15,404 nt of DNA, from positions 1-15,404 of the forward strand of contig CAMLFJ010000015.1 of the NCBI GenBank assembly GCA_946479205.1, read 5' to 3'. Positions 7,524 to 13,015 of the stretch are shown in pieces. The translations under genes were made by a program, and so were the position numbers. How positions within the stretch are numbered: the stretch's first letter is position 1; the number at the start of each line of letters is the position of its first letter. Origin of the DNA: an uncultured bacterium. Lineage in GTDB: Bacteria > Methylomirabilota > Methylomirabilia > Rokubacteriales > CSP1-6. The notes below the pieces were generated by a model. The model ran no database searches, had not been told where the DNA came from, and worked only from the letters and a program-made list of their open reading frames with translations.

Positions 7524-7811
7524 CTACGCGCTGGCCTGGGCCAGGCCGCTCTGCTTGCGACGGATCAGGTAGAGGTTGCGCAGGTACACGAACAGGCCGG
7601 CCCCCTGACCGAGGATGAAGACGGGGTCCAGGCGGTAGATGGCGTAGATCAGCAGGGTGAGGCCGCCTCCGATCGAGAAGAACCAGAACGACACCGGGAT
7701 CACGCTCTCCTTCTTGCGCTCGGAGGCGATCCACTGGACCAGGAAGCGGGCCGAGAAGAACGCCTGACCGAGGAATCCCACCGTCAACCAGAAATGCTCC
7801 GTGGTCATCAT
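7524..7811 (-). CDS. Free-standing lipid A biosynthesis N-terminal (LAB_N) domain membrane protein
   Basis: This 95-residue membrane protein has three hydrophobic segments near 8-27, 39-58 and 63-82. It matches the LAB_N domain that precedes the catalytic part of some lipid A disaccharide synthases and also occurs alone. Diagnostic stretches are GFLGQAFFSARFLVQW, SERKKESVIPVSFW, YAIYRLDPVFILGQ and FVYLRNLYLIRR. No glycosyltransferase domain follows, so it is not LpxB itself. Stand-alone versions are thought to act in the envelope, possibly with lipid-linked sugars, but no activity is established. ATG 7811 is preferred because GGAGAG lies six bases upstream; the adjacent ATG at 7808 is equally possible. 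It is first in a three-gene operon with the aminotransferase and dehydrogenase, which is unusual company for an envelope protein. Confidence 0.87.
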   Translation of the reverse strand: MMTTEHFWLTVGFLGQAFFSARFLVQWIASERKKESVIPVSFWFFSIGGGLTLLIYAIYRLDPVFILGQGAGLFVYLRNLYLIRRKQSGLAQASA

Positions 7812-7861
7812 GCTCCGCTCTCCACGCTTGCTCGATCCTCCGTGCTAGAATTCAGCCACTC

Positions 7862-7891
7862 ACGTTACCGGACACCCCCGGGGGGCCGCAA
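7862..7891 (-). promoter_or_regulatory. Candidate promoter of the LAB_N/aminotransferase/dehydrogenase operon
   Basis: On the minus strand TTGCGG (complement of 7886-7891) is followed after 18 bp by TAACGT (complement of 7862-7867). The -35 box is identical to that of the promoter at 155-184. The predicted start near 7855 gives a leader of about 44 nt. The -35 box overlaps the ribosome-binding site (AAGGAG, 7890-7895) of the divergent gene, so the two directions may influence each other. Confidence 0.42.
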
Positions 7892-7906
7892 GGAGTTTCG
7901 TCGACC

Positions 7907-8389
7907 GTGCGAGGGATCGATCAGACGCTGGTGGACGAAGTCTGGCGCGAGACCGCCGCGTATCCGCCCGGGCGGATCGCCGAGGAAGCGACCGACTTCC
8001 TGACCCGGCAACCGCACGTGGCCGCCTTCGCGCACTCGATCACCCACGAGCAGGATGCCTCCGTGCAGCGCGCCGCGCTCGGCCTCTGCTTCCTCCTCTT
8101 CAAGATCCTCGAGCGGAGTCTCGGCCATCCGTTCCCGCTCGTCTCCGAGTCGCGCATCCAGGACGCGCACCACGCGGTGACGACGTGGCTCGATACCCTG
8201 GACGGCGAGGAGTCCGACCGCGTGCTCGAGACGGTGAGCGCCCCCGGCCACCCGACGCTGCCCGCCTACATCATCGCGGTGTTTTACGGGGAGAGCGCCG
8301 AGGGTTGCGACGAGCGGGTCCGCGCCGGGTTCGCGCTGATGCTCCGCACGCTCACCGACGCGCTCGACGTGGGCCAGGTCGAAGCCTGA
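7907..8389 (+). CDS. Hypothetical 160-residue soluble protein
   Basis: I do not recognise this family. The protein reads as a compact, mostly helical, acidic domain without a signal peptide. It contains a central hydrophobic helix (RAALGLCFLLFKILERSLGHPFPLV, given here only as helix positions 55-79) and conserved-looking polar patches such as SESRIQDAHHAVTTWLDTL and TLPAYIIAVFYG. Codon use and third-position GC resemble its neighbours, which supports it as a real gene. The start is GTG at 7907, with AAGGAG at 7890-7895 eleven bases upstream; this spacing is slightly long. A TAGAAT hexamer at 7846-7851 could be its -10 box, but no good -35 is visible. It is divergent from the LAB_N operon and ends just before a hairpin, so it is probably monocistronic. 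Confidence 0.75.
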   Translation: MRGIDQTLVDEVWRETAAYPPGRIAEEATDFLTRQPHVAAFAHSITHEQDASVQRAALGLCFLLFKILERSLGHPFPLVSESRIQDAHHAVTTWLDTLDGEESDRVLETVSAPGHPTLPAYIIAVFYGESAEGCDERVRAGFALMLRTLTDALDVGQVEA

Positions 8390-8390
8390 T

Positions 8391-8413
8391 CCTCCGCGTC
8401 GCATAGACGGAGG
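8391..8413 (+). terminator. Hairpin after the hypothetical gene
   Basis: CCTCC-gc-GTC (8391-8400) pairs with GACGGAGG (8406-8413) around a GCATA loop, giving an eight-pair stem with a two-base bulge. It starts one base after the TGA of the 160-residue protein. There is no U-tract, so this is a modest terminator candidate. Confidence 0.42.
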
Positions 8414-8610
8414 GTCCGTACTCGCTTCCGGGTGACCGGGATCGGGAGCTCGGGGGGGGCCGGGGGGTGGGCCGGGTGACCCGTTCCTGCCAACGTAAGA
8501 CAGGAGCCTCTCTCTCACAGATTGGGAACTGCTACCAGCACAAGACGAGTAAGCGCGTCGTGGTCAGAGGCCCATCCCCCGGCCCCGCGCGATCTCCCCC
8601 TCCCGCCACG
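8414..8610. other. Convergent intergenic segment with no supported gene
   Basis: Together with the flanking hairpins this is the largest gap in the window (243 bp between stop codons). It holds a G-rich run (8452-8476) and then, at about 8480-8560, a stretch visibly less GC-rich than its surroundings. A short plus-strand frame across it has no ribosome-binding site, runs into low-complexity Pro/Arg codons and resembles nothing I know. I see no tRNA fold. Confidence 0.5.
8452..8476 (+). other. Guanine-quadruplex motif in a convergent intergenic region
   Basis: The run is G8-CC-G6-T-G3-CC-G3, four tracts of at least three guanines joined by loops of one or two bases. It lies 62 bp past the stop of the hypothetical gene on the same strand, so it could fold in the mRNA 3' end or in the DNA. 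Confidence 0.6.
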
Positions 8611-8625
8611 CCCGCCCGGCGCGGG
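8611..8625 (-). terminator. Small GC hairpin after the cupin gene
   Basis: CCCGC (8611-8615) and GCGGG (8621-8625) flank a five-base loop, seven bases beyond the TAG of the minus-strand cupin gene. The stem is short and has no U-tract, so the support is weak. Confidence 0.25.
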
Positions 8626-8632
8626 ACGAATG

Positions 8633-8959
8633 CTAGACGGACTCCGTCGGGCCGGAAGTGATTGCGATGACGAGCGCGCCGGCCGGACTGGTGACGGTGT
8701 GCACGCAGCCGGGTGGGCGCCGGGCGTAGTTGCCGGCGGCGCACACGCCGGTGTCGTCGACGACACTGCCCTCGAGCACCCAGATCTGCTCGTCGCCGAT
8801 GTGGCGATGGCGCGGGACGGTCGCCCCGGGCTCGTAGCGCATGAGGATGGCCTTGTGCGGACCCTCCTCCCAGAGCGTCTTCCAGAAGATGCCGGGCCGA
8901 CGCTCGACCCAGGGCACGGTGCTGGTCGTCACGAAGTGGCTGACGGGCGGAGTGGTCAC
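8633..8959 (-). CDS. ChrR-like small cupin-domain protein
   Basis: This 108-residue single-domain cupin resembles the cupin part of the ChrR anti-sigma factor family and quercetinase-like proteins. Metal-binding residues are visible as H51 and H53 in PRHRHIGDE, E57, and H87 in PPGCVHTV. The glycine-turn patterns VLEGSVVDDTG and AAGNYARRPPG are typical of this cupin subgroup. It has no zinc-binding anti-sigma domain, so it is not a complete ChrR and a direct sigma-factor role is not implied. A metal-dependent dioxygenase, isomerase or sensor role is possible. The start is GTG at 8959, with AAGGAGA (within the complement of 8968-8974) eight bases upstream. It begins 25 bp after the DsbA-like gene and is probably co-transcribed with it, which may point to a thiol or oxidative-stress context. 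Confidence 0.87.
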   Translation of the reverse strand: MTTPPVSHFVTTSTVPWVERRPGIFWKTLWEEGPHKAILMRYEPGATVPRHRHIGDEQIWVLEGSVVDDTGVCAAGNYARRPPGCVHTVTSPAGALVIAITSGPTESV

Positions 8960-8984
8960 GGGAGCGGTCTCCTTCCGGCTGATC

Positions 8985-9599
8985 TCAGCGGCCGGCGTCG
9001 CGCAGGGCCTGCTTGATGGCGTCGCGGAACTCCTCGAGGGGCAGGGCGCCCTCGATCTTCCGCTGGTTGATGAAGAAGGTGGGGGTCGCGCGCACCCCCG
9101 CCTCGCGGCCCTCGCGCTGCTCGGCCAGGACCGCGTCCCGGTACCGCCCGCTGTCGAGACACTCGGTGAACGCGGAGGCGTCGAGGCCGAGCCGTCGCGC
9201 GTAGCCGAGCAGATGATCGCGAGCGAGGTCGGGCTGACCCACGAAGAGGAGGTCGTGGTACTCCCAGTAGCGGCCCTGCGCGCCCGCGCAGCGGGCCGCG
9301 AGCGCGGCGGGCAGCGCGTTGGGGTGGGAGCGGAGGGGAAAGTCCTTGAACACGAAGCGCACCGTGTCGGGGAACTCGCCCTGCAGCCGCTGGAGGACGT
9401 CCTGCGCCCGCTGGCAGAAGGGGCACTCGTAGTCGCTCCACTCGAAGATCGTGACCGGGGCGGCCGCCGGGCCCTTGGTCATCATGGGGTCCGCGATGAA
9501 GCGCGGCGCGTCCTGCGCGCCCGCCGACGCGGCCCCCACGGCGAGAAGGAGGAGCAGCCCCGCCGCCACGCGGAGGGTGTAGACTCGGACGCGGGCCAT
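8985..9599 (-). CDS. Exported DsbA-family thiol:disulfide oxidoreductase
   Basis: This 204-residue protein has a cleavable signal peptide (positively charged start, hydrophobic core near 11-22, likely cut near ASAGAQ at 25-30) and a thioredoxin fold with a DsbA-type helical insertion. The active site is C59-P-F-C62 in SDYECPFCQ. The cis-proline loop is RATPTFFIN with P173. DFPLRSHPNA is typical of the DsbA/DsbG-like thioredoxin_4 group (BdbD, NhaA-C-terminal type). It should form or isomerise disulfides in exported proteins. ATG 9599 is chosen because GGAGG (complement of 9609-9613) lies nine bases upstream and the signal peptide begins there. An in-frame ATG at 9608 abuts that GGAGG and is less likely. 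The start codon overlaps the ATG of the divergent holin-like gene. Confidence 0.92.
   Translation of the reverse strand: MARVRVYTLRVAAGLLLLLAVGAASAGAQDAPRFIADPMMTKGPAAAPVTIFEWSDYECPFCQRAQDVLQRLQGEFPDTVRFVFKDFPLRSHPNALPAALAARCAGAQGRYWEYHDLLFVGQPDLARDHLLGYARRLGLDASAFTECLDSGRYRDAVLAEQREGREAGVRATPTFFINQRKIEGALPLEEFRDAIKQALRDAGR
9580..9585 (+). promoter_or_regulatory. Possible -10 box of the holin-like gene
   Basis: TAGACT ends 12 bp before the ATG at 9598, inside the signal-peptide region of the opposite-strand DsbA gene. The same hexamer precedes the genes at 10964 and 15281. No -35 match is seen at the usual distance, so confidence is limited. Confidence 0.3.
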
Positions 9600-9969
9600 G
9601 GGATTCATCCTCCGGATCGTCGTGTACACGCTGGGCCTCTTGGTGGCCGCGCACGTGGTGCCGGGCATCCGGCTCGACGGGCTCGCCTCCGCGATCGTGG
9701 CGGGGTTGCTGCTGGGGCTGGTCAACGCGATCGTGCGTCCGGTCCTGGTCGTGCTGACGTTTCCGATCACGCTCCTGACCCTGGGCCTCTTCCTGCTCGT
9801 GCTCAACGCCTTCTGCCTGTGGCTCGTCTCCGTGTTCGTTTCCGGCCTCCACGTGGCCGGCTTCTGGCCCGCGTTCTGGGGCGCGCTGCTCGTGAGCGTC
9901 GTGAGCTGGATCCTCACCGCGCTCATCAGCGACCGGGGGCGAGTCGAGGTCATCGAGCGCCGGCGCTGA
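9598..9969 (+). CDS. Phage-holin family 4 superfamily (PF04020-type) small membrane protein
   Basis: This 123-residue protein has four hydrophobic helices near 2-20, 30-48, 52-78 and 86-112. It contains the family pattern: a V-P-G-I turn after helix 1, LLLGLVNAIVRPVLVVLTFPITLLT across helices 2-3 (about residues 38-62), LNAFCLWL, and a G-F-W-P-A-F-W-G-A-L stretch in helix 4. The family is annotated as holin-like because of a mycobacteriophage relative, but it is widespread on bacterial chromosomes and has no proven lytic role there. No phage genes are nearby. The start at 9598 matches the usual family N-terminus and lacks a Shine-Dalgarno sequence. Its ATG overlaps the ATG of the divergent DsbA gene by two bases. 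Confidence 0.88.
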   Translation: MGFILRIVVYTLGLLVAAHVVPGIRLDGLASAIVAGLLLGLVNAIVRPVLVVLTFPITLLTLGLFLLVLNAFCLWLVSVFVSGLHVAGFWPAFWGALLVSVVSWILTALISDRGRVEVIERRR

Positions 9970-9998
9970 GAACCGTCTACTGCTTCAAGCTCTTCATA

Positions 9999-10025
9999 TG
10001 CGGGGGCCCAGAAATGGCCCCCGCA
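9999..10025. terminator. Strong bidirectional hairpin between convergent genes
   Basis: TGCGGGGGCC (9999-10008) and GGCCCCCGCA (10016-10025) form a perfect ten-pair stem with loop CAGAAAT. The hairpin lies 29 bp after the holin-like gene stop and 25 bp beyond the stop of the facing NYN gene. Neither side has a long U-tract. Confidence 0.7.
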
Positions 10026-10050
10026 CTCCCCCCATCCGCGGACAATGGGC

Positions 10051-10812
10051 TCAGGCCGCGCGGTCGGACTCGACCGACGTGATGATGTAGGTCCCGCTCT
10101 TGGCGTCCCGCTCCAGGGTCACGATCTTCTGCTTGGCCGCCTCCTCCAGCAGCTTCGAGAAGGTCGAGTAGCCGTAGTAGGACTCGTTGAACGCGGGGTT
10201 CTTCCGGATCATGGTCTGCTTGACCATGGAGCCCCACAGGGTGTCCTTGTTCTCGCGCTGCAGCGCCTGGATGGCCTCGATGAGCTGGGCGAACGCTTCC
10301 GCCTTCTTCTCGGGCAGTCCGCGCAGCGCGGTCGTCTTCTTGGACTCGCGGATGAGGTCCTCGTAGAAGATGAACTCGTCGCAGTTGCCCACCAGCAGCT
10401 CGGACGAGGACGACTTGACCCCCAGCCCGATCACGTAGCGGTCGTTCTCCCGGAGCTTGGACACGAGCGGGGAGAAGTCCGAATCGCCCGAGACCAGCGC
10501 GAAGCTGTCCACGTGCTGCTTGGCGTAGGCCAGGTCCATCGCGTCCACCACCATCCGGATGTCCGCCGAGTTCTTGCCGCTGTAGCGGCTCTGGGGGACG
10601 TCGATCAGCTCGATCGCGTGCTCGTGAAAGGGCCGCTTGTACTCCGCGTAGCGGTTCCAGTCCGCGTAGGCCCGCTTGACCATGATCTTGCCCTTCTCGA
10701 CCAGCCGCTCCAGCACCAGCTTGATCTCGAACTGCTTGTACTGCGCTTCCTTGACGCCGCGGACGATGTTCTCGAAATCCATGAACATCGCCAGCTTCCG
10801 GTCGTCACTCAT
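10051..10812 (-). CDS. NYN (PIN-like) nuclease domain protein with C-terminal LOTUS/OST-HTH domain
   Basis: This 253-residue protein has an N-terminal NYN/LabA-type PIN-fold RNase domain (about 5-155) and a C-terminal OST-HTH/LOTUS RNA-binding winged helix (about 165-245). Acidic catalytic positions are visible: D12 and N15 in MDFENI, D84 in NSADIRMVVDAMDL with D90, and D110 and D112 in VSGDSDF. The second domain shows EAFAQLIEAI, WGSMVKQTMIRKNPAFNE and GYSTFSKLLEEA. The known role of such fusions is RNA binding or cleavage; the target is unknown. ATG at 10812 is preferred because AAGGA lies four bases upstream; a GTG at 10839 would add nine unconvincing residues. Transcription probably starts from the TATAAT at 10904-10899, beside a Pho-box-like repeat shared with the selenoprotein operon. 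Confidence 0.92.
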   Translation of the reverse strand: MSDDRKLAMFMDFENIVRGVKEAQYKQFEIKLVLERLVEKGKIMVKRAYADWNRYAEYKRPFHEHAIELIDVPQSRYSGKNSADIRMVVDAMDLAYAKQHVDSFALVSGDSDFSPLVSKLRENDRYVIGLGVKSSSSELLVGNCDEFIFYEDLIRESKKTTALRGLPEKKAEAFAQLIEAIQALQRENKDTLWGSMVKQTMIRKNPAFNESYYGYSTFSKLLEEAAKQKIVTLERDAKSGTYIITSVESDRAA

Positions 10813-10898
10813 GCCGTCCTTCCCTCCCGCTTCCACCACAGGGCGTTCCGGCGCCGGTGCTCCAGGGCGGGCCCATGCCCACCCCCTCGCCGAGCTTC

Positions 10899-10931
10899 AT
10901 TATAGGGCCACATTTGACACCGGCGTGACAT
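10899..10931 (-). promoter_or_regulatory. Candidate promoter with Pho-box-like operator for the NYN gene
   Basis: On the minus strand a perfect TATAAT (complement of 10899-10904) lies nine bases after the 18-bp element ATGTCAC-GCCG-GTGTCAA (complement of 10914-10931). This element is two seven-base direct repeats separated by four bases. Its shape and its TGTCA cores match the classical PhoB box (CTGTCAT-N4-CTGTCAC), where the -10 box follows about ten bases later. No TTGACA-type -35 exists at the normal distance, as expected for an activator-dependent promoter. Binding is inferred. Confidence 0.5.
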
Positions 10932-10951
10932 CGGCCGGACCGCGGGCGGGC

Positions 10952-10957
10952 TAGACT
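10952..10957 (+). promoter_or_regulatory. Possible -10 box of the selenoprotein/two-component operon
   Basis: TAGACT ends six bases before GTG 10964 and nine before ATG 10967, so the mRNA may have no leader. The usual -35 position carries no recognisable hexamer but overlaps or adjoins the direct repeats at 10914-10936, so an activator may be needed. Confidence 0.4.
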
Positions 10958-10963
10958 GGGGCC

Positions 10964-11488
10964 GTGATGAACCGGATCCGAGCGCTTGCACTGACCGTGG
11001 GCATGCTGCTGGCGGCGGGGCCCGGCGAGGCCGCCGGCACCCTGGTGACGGTGGGCCAGGCCGCGCCCGAGATCACCGGCGGGCCCTGGATCAACAGCGA
11101 GCCGCTCTCGCTCGCCGGGCTCCGCGGGCGGGTGGTGGTGGTGGAGTTCTGGACCTACGGCTGATACAACTGCAAGAACGTGATCCCGCAGTTGCGGGAC
11201 TGGCACGGCAAGTACGCGGGGCAGGGGCTGACCATCGTCGGCGTGCACTCGCCCGAGTTCTTCTGGGAGAAGCCCACCGAGAAGGTCACCGCGGCCACGA
11301 AGGAGCTGGGGGTGAAGTACCCGGTGGTGCAGGACAACGACTTCGCGATCTGGCGCCGCTACCGTAACTGGGCGTGGCCGGCCGCGGTCATCGTGGACAA
11401 GAAGGGCGTCGTCCGCTTCACCCACATCGGCGAAGGGGCCTATTCCGAGATGGAGCAGCTGATCCGGCGCCTCCTCCTCGAGCCCTAG
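10964..11488 (+). CDS. Exported thioredoxin-fold selenoprotein with UGA-encoded selenocysteine (U-x-x-C active site)
   Basis: Read through one internal TGA (11162-11164), this frame encodes a 174-residue redoxin/TlpA-like protein. A signal peptide occupies about residues 1-24. The fold begins VGQAAPEI, and the active site reads EFWTYG-U-Y-N-C-K with the UGA at codon 67 and C70 as resolving residue. Relatives carry cysteine there (FWTYxCxNC). The downstream part, RDWHGKYAGQGLTIVGVHSPEF, FAIWRRYRNWAWPAAVIVDKKG and IGEGAY, is unbroken and diagnostic of the DipZ-C-terminal type of thioredoxin. A SECIS-like hairpin follows the UGA. Selenocysteine is therefore far more likely than a nonsense mutation. 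The start is GTG 10964 or ATG 10967. The kinase gene begins at the base after the stop. The likely role is peroxide or thiol redox chemistry outside the cytoplasm, possibly informing the kinase. Confidence 0.88.
11179..11207 (+). promoter_or_regulatory. Bacterial SECIS-like hairpin directing selenocysteine at the UGA
   Basis: An outer CGTG/CACG stem (11179-11182 with 11204-11207) and an inner TCCCGC/GCGGGA stem (11184-11189 with 11194-11199) enclose the apical loop AGTT, which contains the G-U pair of bases that SelB recognises in known bacterial SECIS loops. The loop G (11191) is 26 nt past the UGA, within the spacing known for bacterial elements. The element lies inside the coding frame, as bacterial SECIS do. 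Confidence 0.72.
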
Positions 11489-13015
11489 GTGGGCGCGCGG
11501 CCCGCCCCGCTCCTGATCTTCGGCGCGGTCTTCGCGGCCGCCTTCGTCCTGGCCGCGCTCGGCTACTTCTCGCTCCGCCGCTGGGAGGTCGCGGCCGAGC
11601 GGGAGCTCCGCGGCCAGGCGCGCGACACCGCCGCGATGGCGGCCGAGAAGGTGGAGATGGCGGTGGTGCGGGCCGAGCAGGACGCGATCGCCGCGCTGCA
11701 GGCCGCCGCGCTCGCGCCCGACTTCGGCGCCGCCGCGGTGGAAGCGTGGAAGGCCCGCCACGCGCTCTTCGACGCGGTCTACGTGCTCGATCGCCAGGGG
11801 CGCGTGCTCTACCCGGTGGGCTGGACGCGTGACGAGGCGGATCTCGTCACCGCGATGCGCGCCGAGATCTCGCAGGGCTTCTGGGACCGGGGCGGCCGGC
11901 GCCACGTGGAGGTGGGAGGCCACGTGCTCCTGGCCGCGGTGATCCCCGGCTCCTCCCGGGGCCCGTTGCTGGTCGGGCTCCGGCGCGACGACCAGGTGCT
12001 CCACCGCGAGGTCCTCGAGAAGACGCTCGGCGGGACGGAGAGCCCGGGATCGCTGGCGATCCTGGACGGCAACGGCCGGTCCGTCTTCGGCTCCCCGGCA
12101 CTCGATCGCGCCGAGCCGGTGCTCACGGTGCCCTTCGGGGAGGCGCTGCCCGCCTGGCGGGTGGCGCTCTACCAGCCGGCCGGCCTCTCCCCCCGCGAGA
12201 TGGTTCGCCGCCAGGCGATGATCTTCATGGCCGCGCTCGCGCTGCTGCTGGTGGTGATCGCGGGCGGGCTCACGGCGACGTACCGCCTGGTGCGCCGCGA
12301 GTCGGAGATCGCGCGGCTCAAGTCGGACTTCGTGGCCAACGTCTCGCACGATCTCAAGACGCCGCTCGCCCTGATCCGCATGTTCGCGGAGACGCTCGAG
12401 ATGGACCGGGTGCCCGACGAGCGCCGCCGCCGCGAGTACTACGGCGTGCTCACCCGGGAGAGCGAGCGGCTGAGCCGCCTGATCGACAACGTGCTCGACT
12501 TCTCCCGGATCGAGAGCGGCGGCCAGCGCTACCAGATCGCCCCGGGCCCGGTGGAGCCGATCGTCCACGAGGTGATCGAGAGCTTCCGCCACCCGCTCCA
12601 CCAGCAGGGGTTCACGGTGGACGTGACGATCGAGCCCGACCTGCCGGACGTGCCGCTCGACGGGGACGCCATGAAGCAGGCGCTCGCCAACCTGGTGGAC
12701 AATGCCATGAAGTACTCGGGCGACCGGCGTCACGTGCGGGTGGCGGCCCGCCGGGACGGAGCCGGCGTCGCGGTGGAGGTGGCGGACGACGGCATCGGCG
12801 TCCCGCTCTCCGAGCGGGAGCGAATCTTCGAGAAGTTCTATCGCGTCGGACGGAGCGAGACGCAGGGCCGGCGGGGCAGCGGGGTCGGCCTGGCCCTGGT
12901 CAAGCACATCGTCGAGGCCCACGGGGGCCGCGTCACGGTGGACGGGCGCCCGGGTGAGGGCAGCCGCTTCACCCTCCATCTCCCCCCTCTCCCCTCAGGG
13001 GAGAGGGCAGGGTGA
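11489..13015 (+). CDS. Membrane-bound sensor histidine kinase (PhoR-like, HisKA + HATPase_c)
   Basis: This 508-residue sensor kinase has a transmembrane helix near 7-28, a roughly 210-residue extracytoplasmic region with cache-like features (AVYVLDRQGRVLYPVG), and a second helix near 243-265. The cytoplasmic transmitter has an H-box FVANVSHDLKTPL with phospho-acceptor H287, an N-box ALANLVDNAMKYS with N405, and G-boxes VADDGIGV, FEKFYR and GSGVGLAL. It should autophosphorylate and pass phosphate to the regulator encoded immediately downstream. The start is GTG 11489, abutting the stop of the selenoprotein gene, so translation is probably coupled. The last ten or so residues (PLPSGERAG and stop) come from a palindromic repeat and are unlikely to be part of the ancestral catalytic domain. 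The signal is unknown; redox input from the selenoprotein is an inference. Confidence 0.93.
   Translation: MGARPAPLLIFGAVFAAAFVLAALGYFSLRRWEVAAERELRGQARDTAAMAAEKVEMAVVRAEQDAIAALQAAALAPDFGAAAVEAWKARHALFDAVYVLDRQGRVLYPVGWTRDEADLVTAMRAEISQGFWDRGGRRHVEVGGHVLLAAVIPGSSRGPLLVGLRRDDQVLHREVLEKTLGGTESPGSLAILDGNGRSVFGSPALDRAEPVLTVPFGEALPAWRVALYQPAGLSPREMVRRQAMIFMAALALLLVVIAGGLTATYRLVRRESEIARLKSDFVANVSHDLKTPLALIRMFAETLEMDRVPDERRRREYYGVLTRESERLSRLIDNVLDFSRIESGGQRYQIAPGPVEPIVHEVIESFRHPLHQQGFTVDVTIEPDLPDVPLDGDAMKQALANLVDNAMKYSGDRRHVRVAARRDGAGVAVEVADDGIGVPLSERERIFEKFYRVGRSETQGRRGSGVGLALVKHIVEAHGGRVTVDGRPGEGSRFTLHLPPLPSGERAG

Noticed and set aside
7828..7851. TTGCTC...TAGAAT as a promoter for the 160-residue protein
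   Set aside because: The spacer is only 12 bp. The -10-like hexamer alone is weak evidence.
8480..8566. Possible tRNA on the minus strand, from a TTCCCAAT loop-like string
   Set aside because: The T-loop consensus is not met and no acceptor, D or anticodon stem could be drawn.
8467..8661. Plus-strand 64-codon frame in the convergent gap
   Set aside because: It has no ribosome-binding site, contains Pro/Arg low-complexity codons and overlaps the end of the cupin gene on the other strand.
9608..9953. N-terminal extension of the DsbA gene upstream of 9599
   Set aside because: The extra residues are low-complexity, would place the signal peptide internally, and lie wholly opposite the holin-like gene. 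The Shine-Dalgarno site favours 9599.
9598..9969. Prophage remnant, suggested by the holin-like gene
   Set aside because: No integrase, capsid, tail or lysin gene is nearby, and this family is common on ordinary chromosomes.
11162..11164. Nonsense mutation making the thioredoxin gene a pseudogene
   Set aside because: The stop is exactly at the catalytic cysteine, the rest of the gene is intact and in frame, and a SECIS-like hairpin follows. A sequencing error from TGC to TGA remains the main residual doubt.
10805..12979. Minus-strand open frame of more than 700 codons opposite the selenoprotein and kinase genes
   Set aside because: The composition is typical of a GC-rich antisense frame and it runs against a complete histidine kinase. 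No domain is visible.
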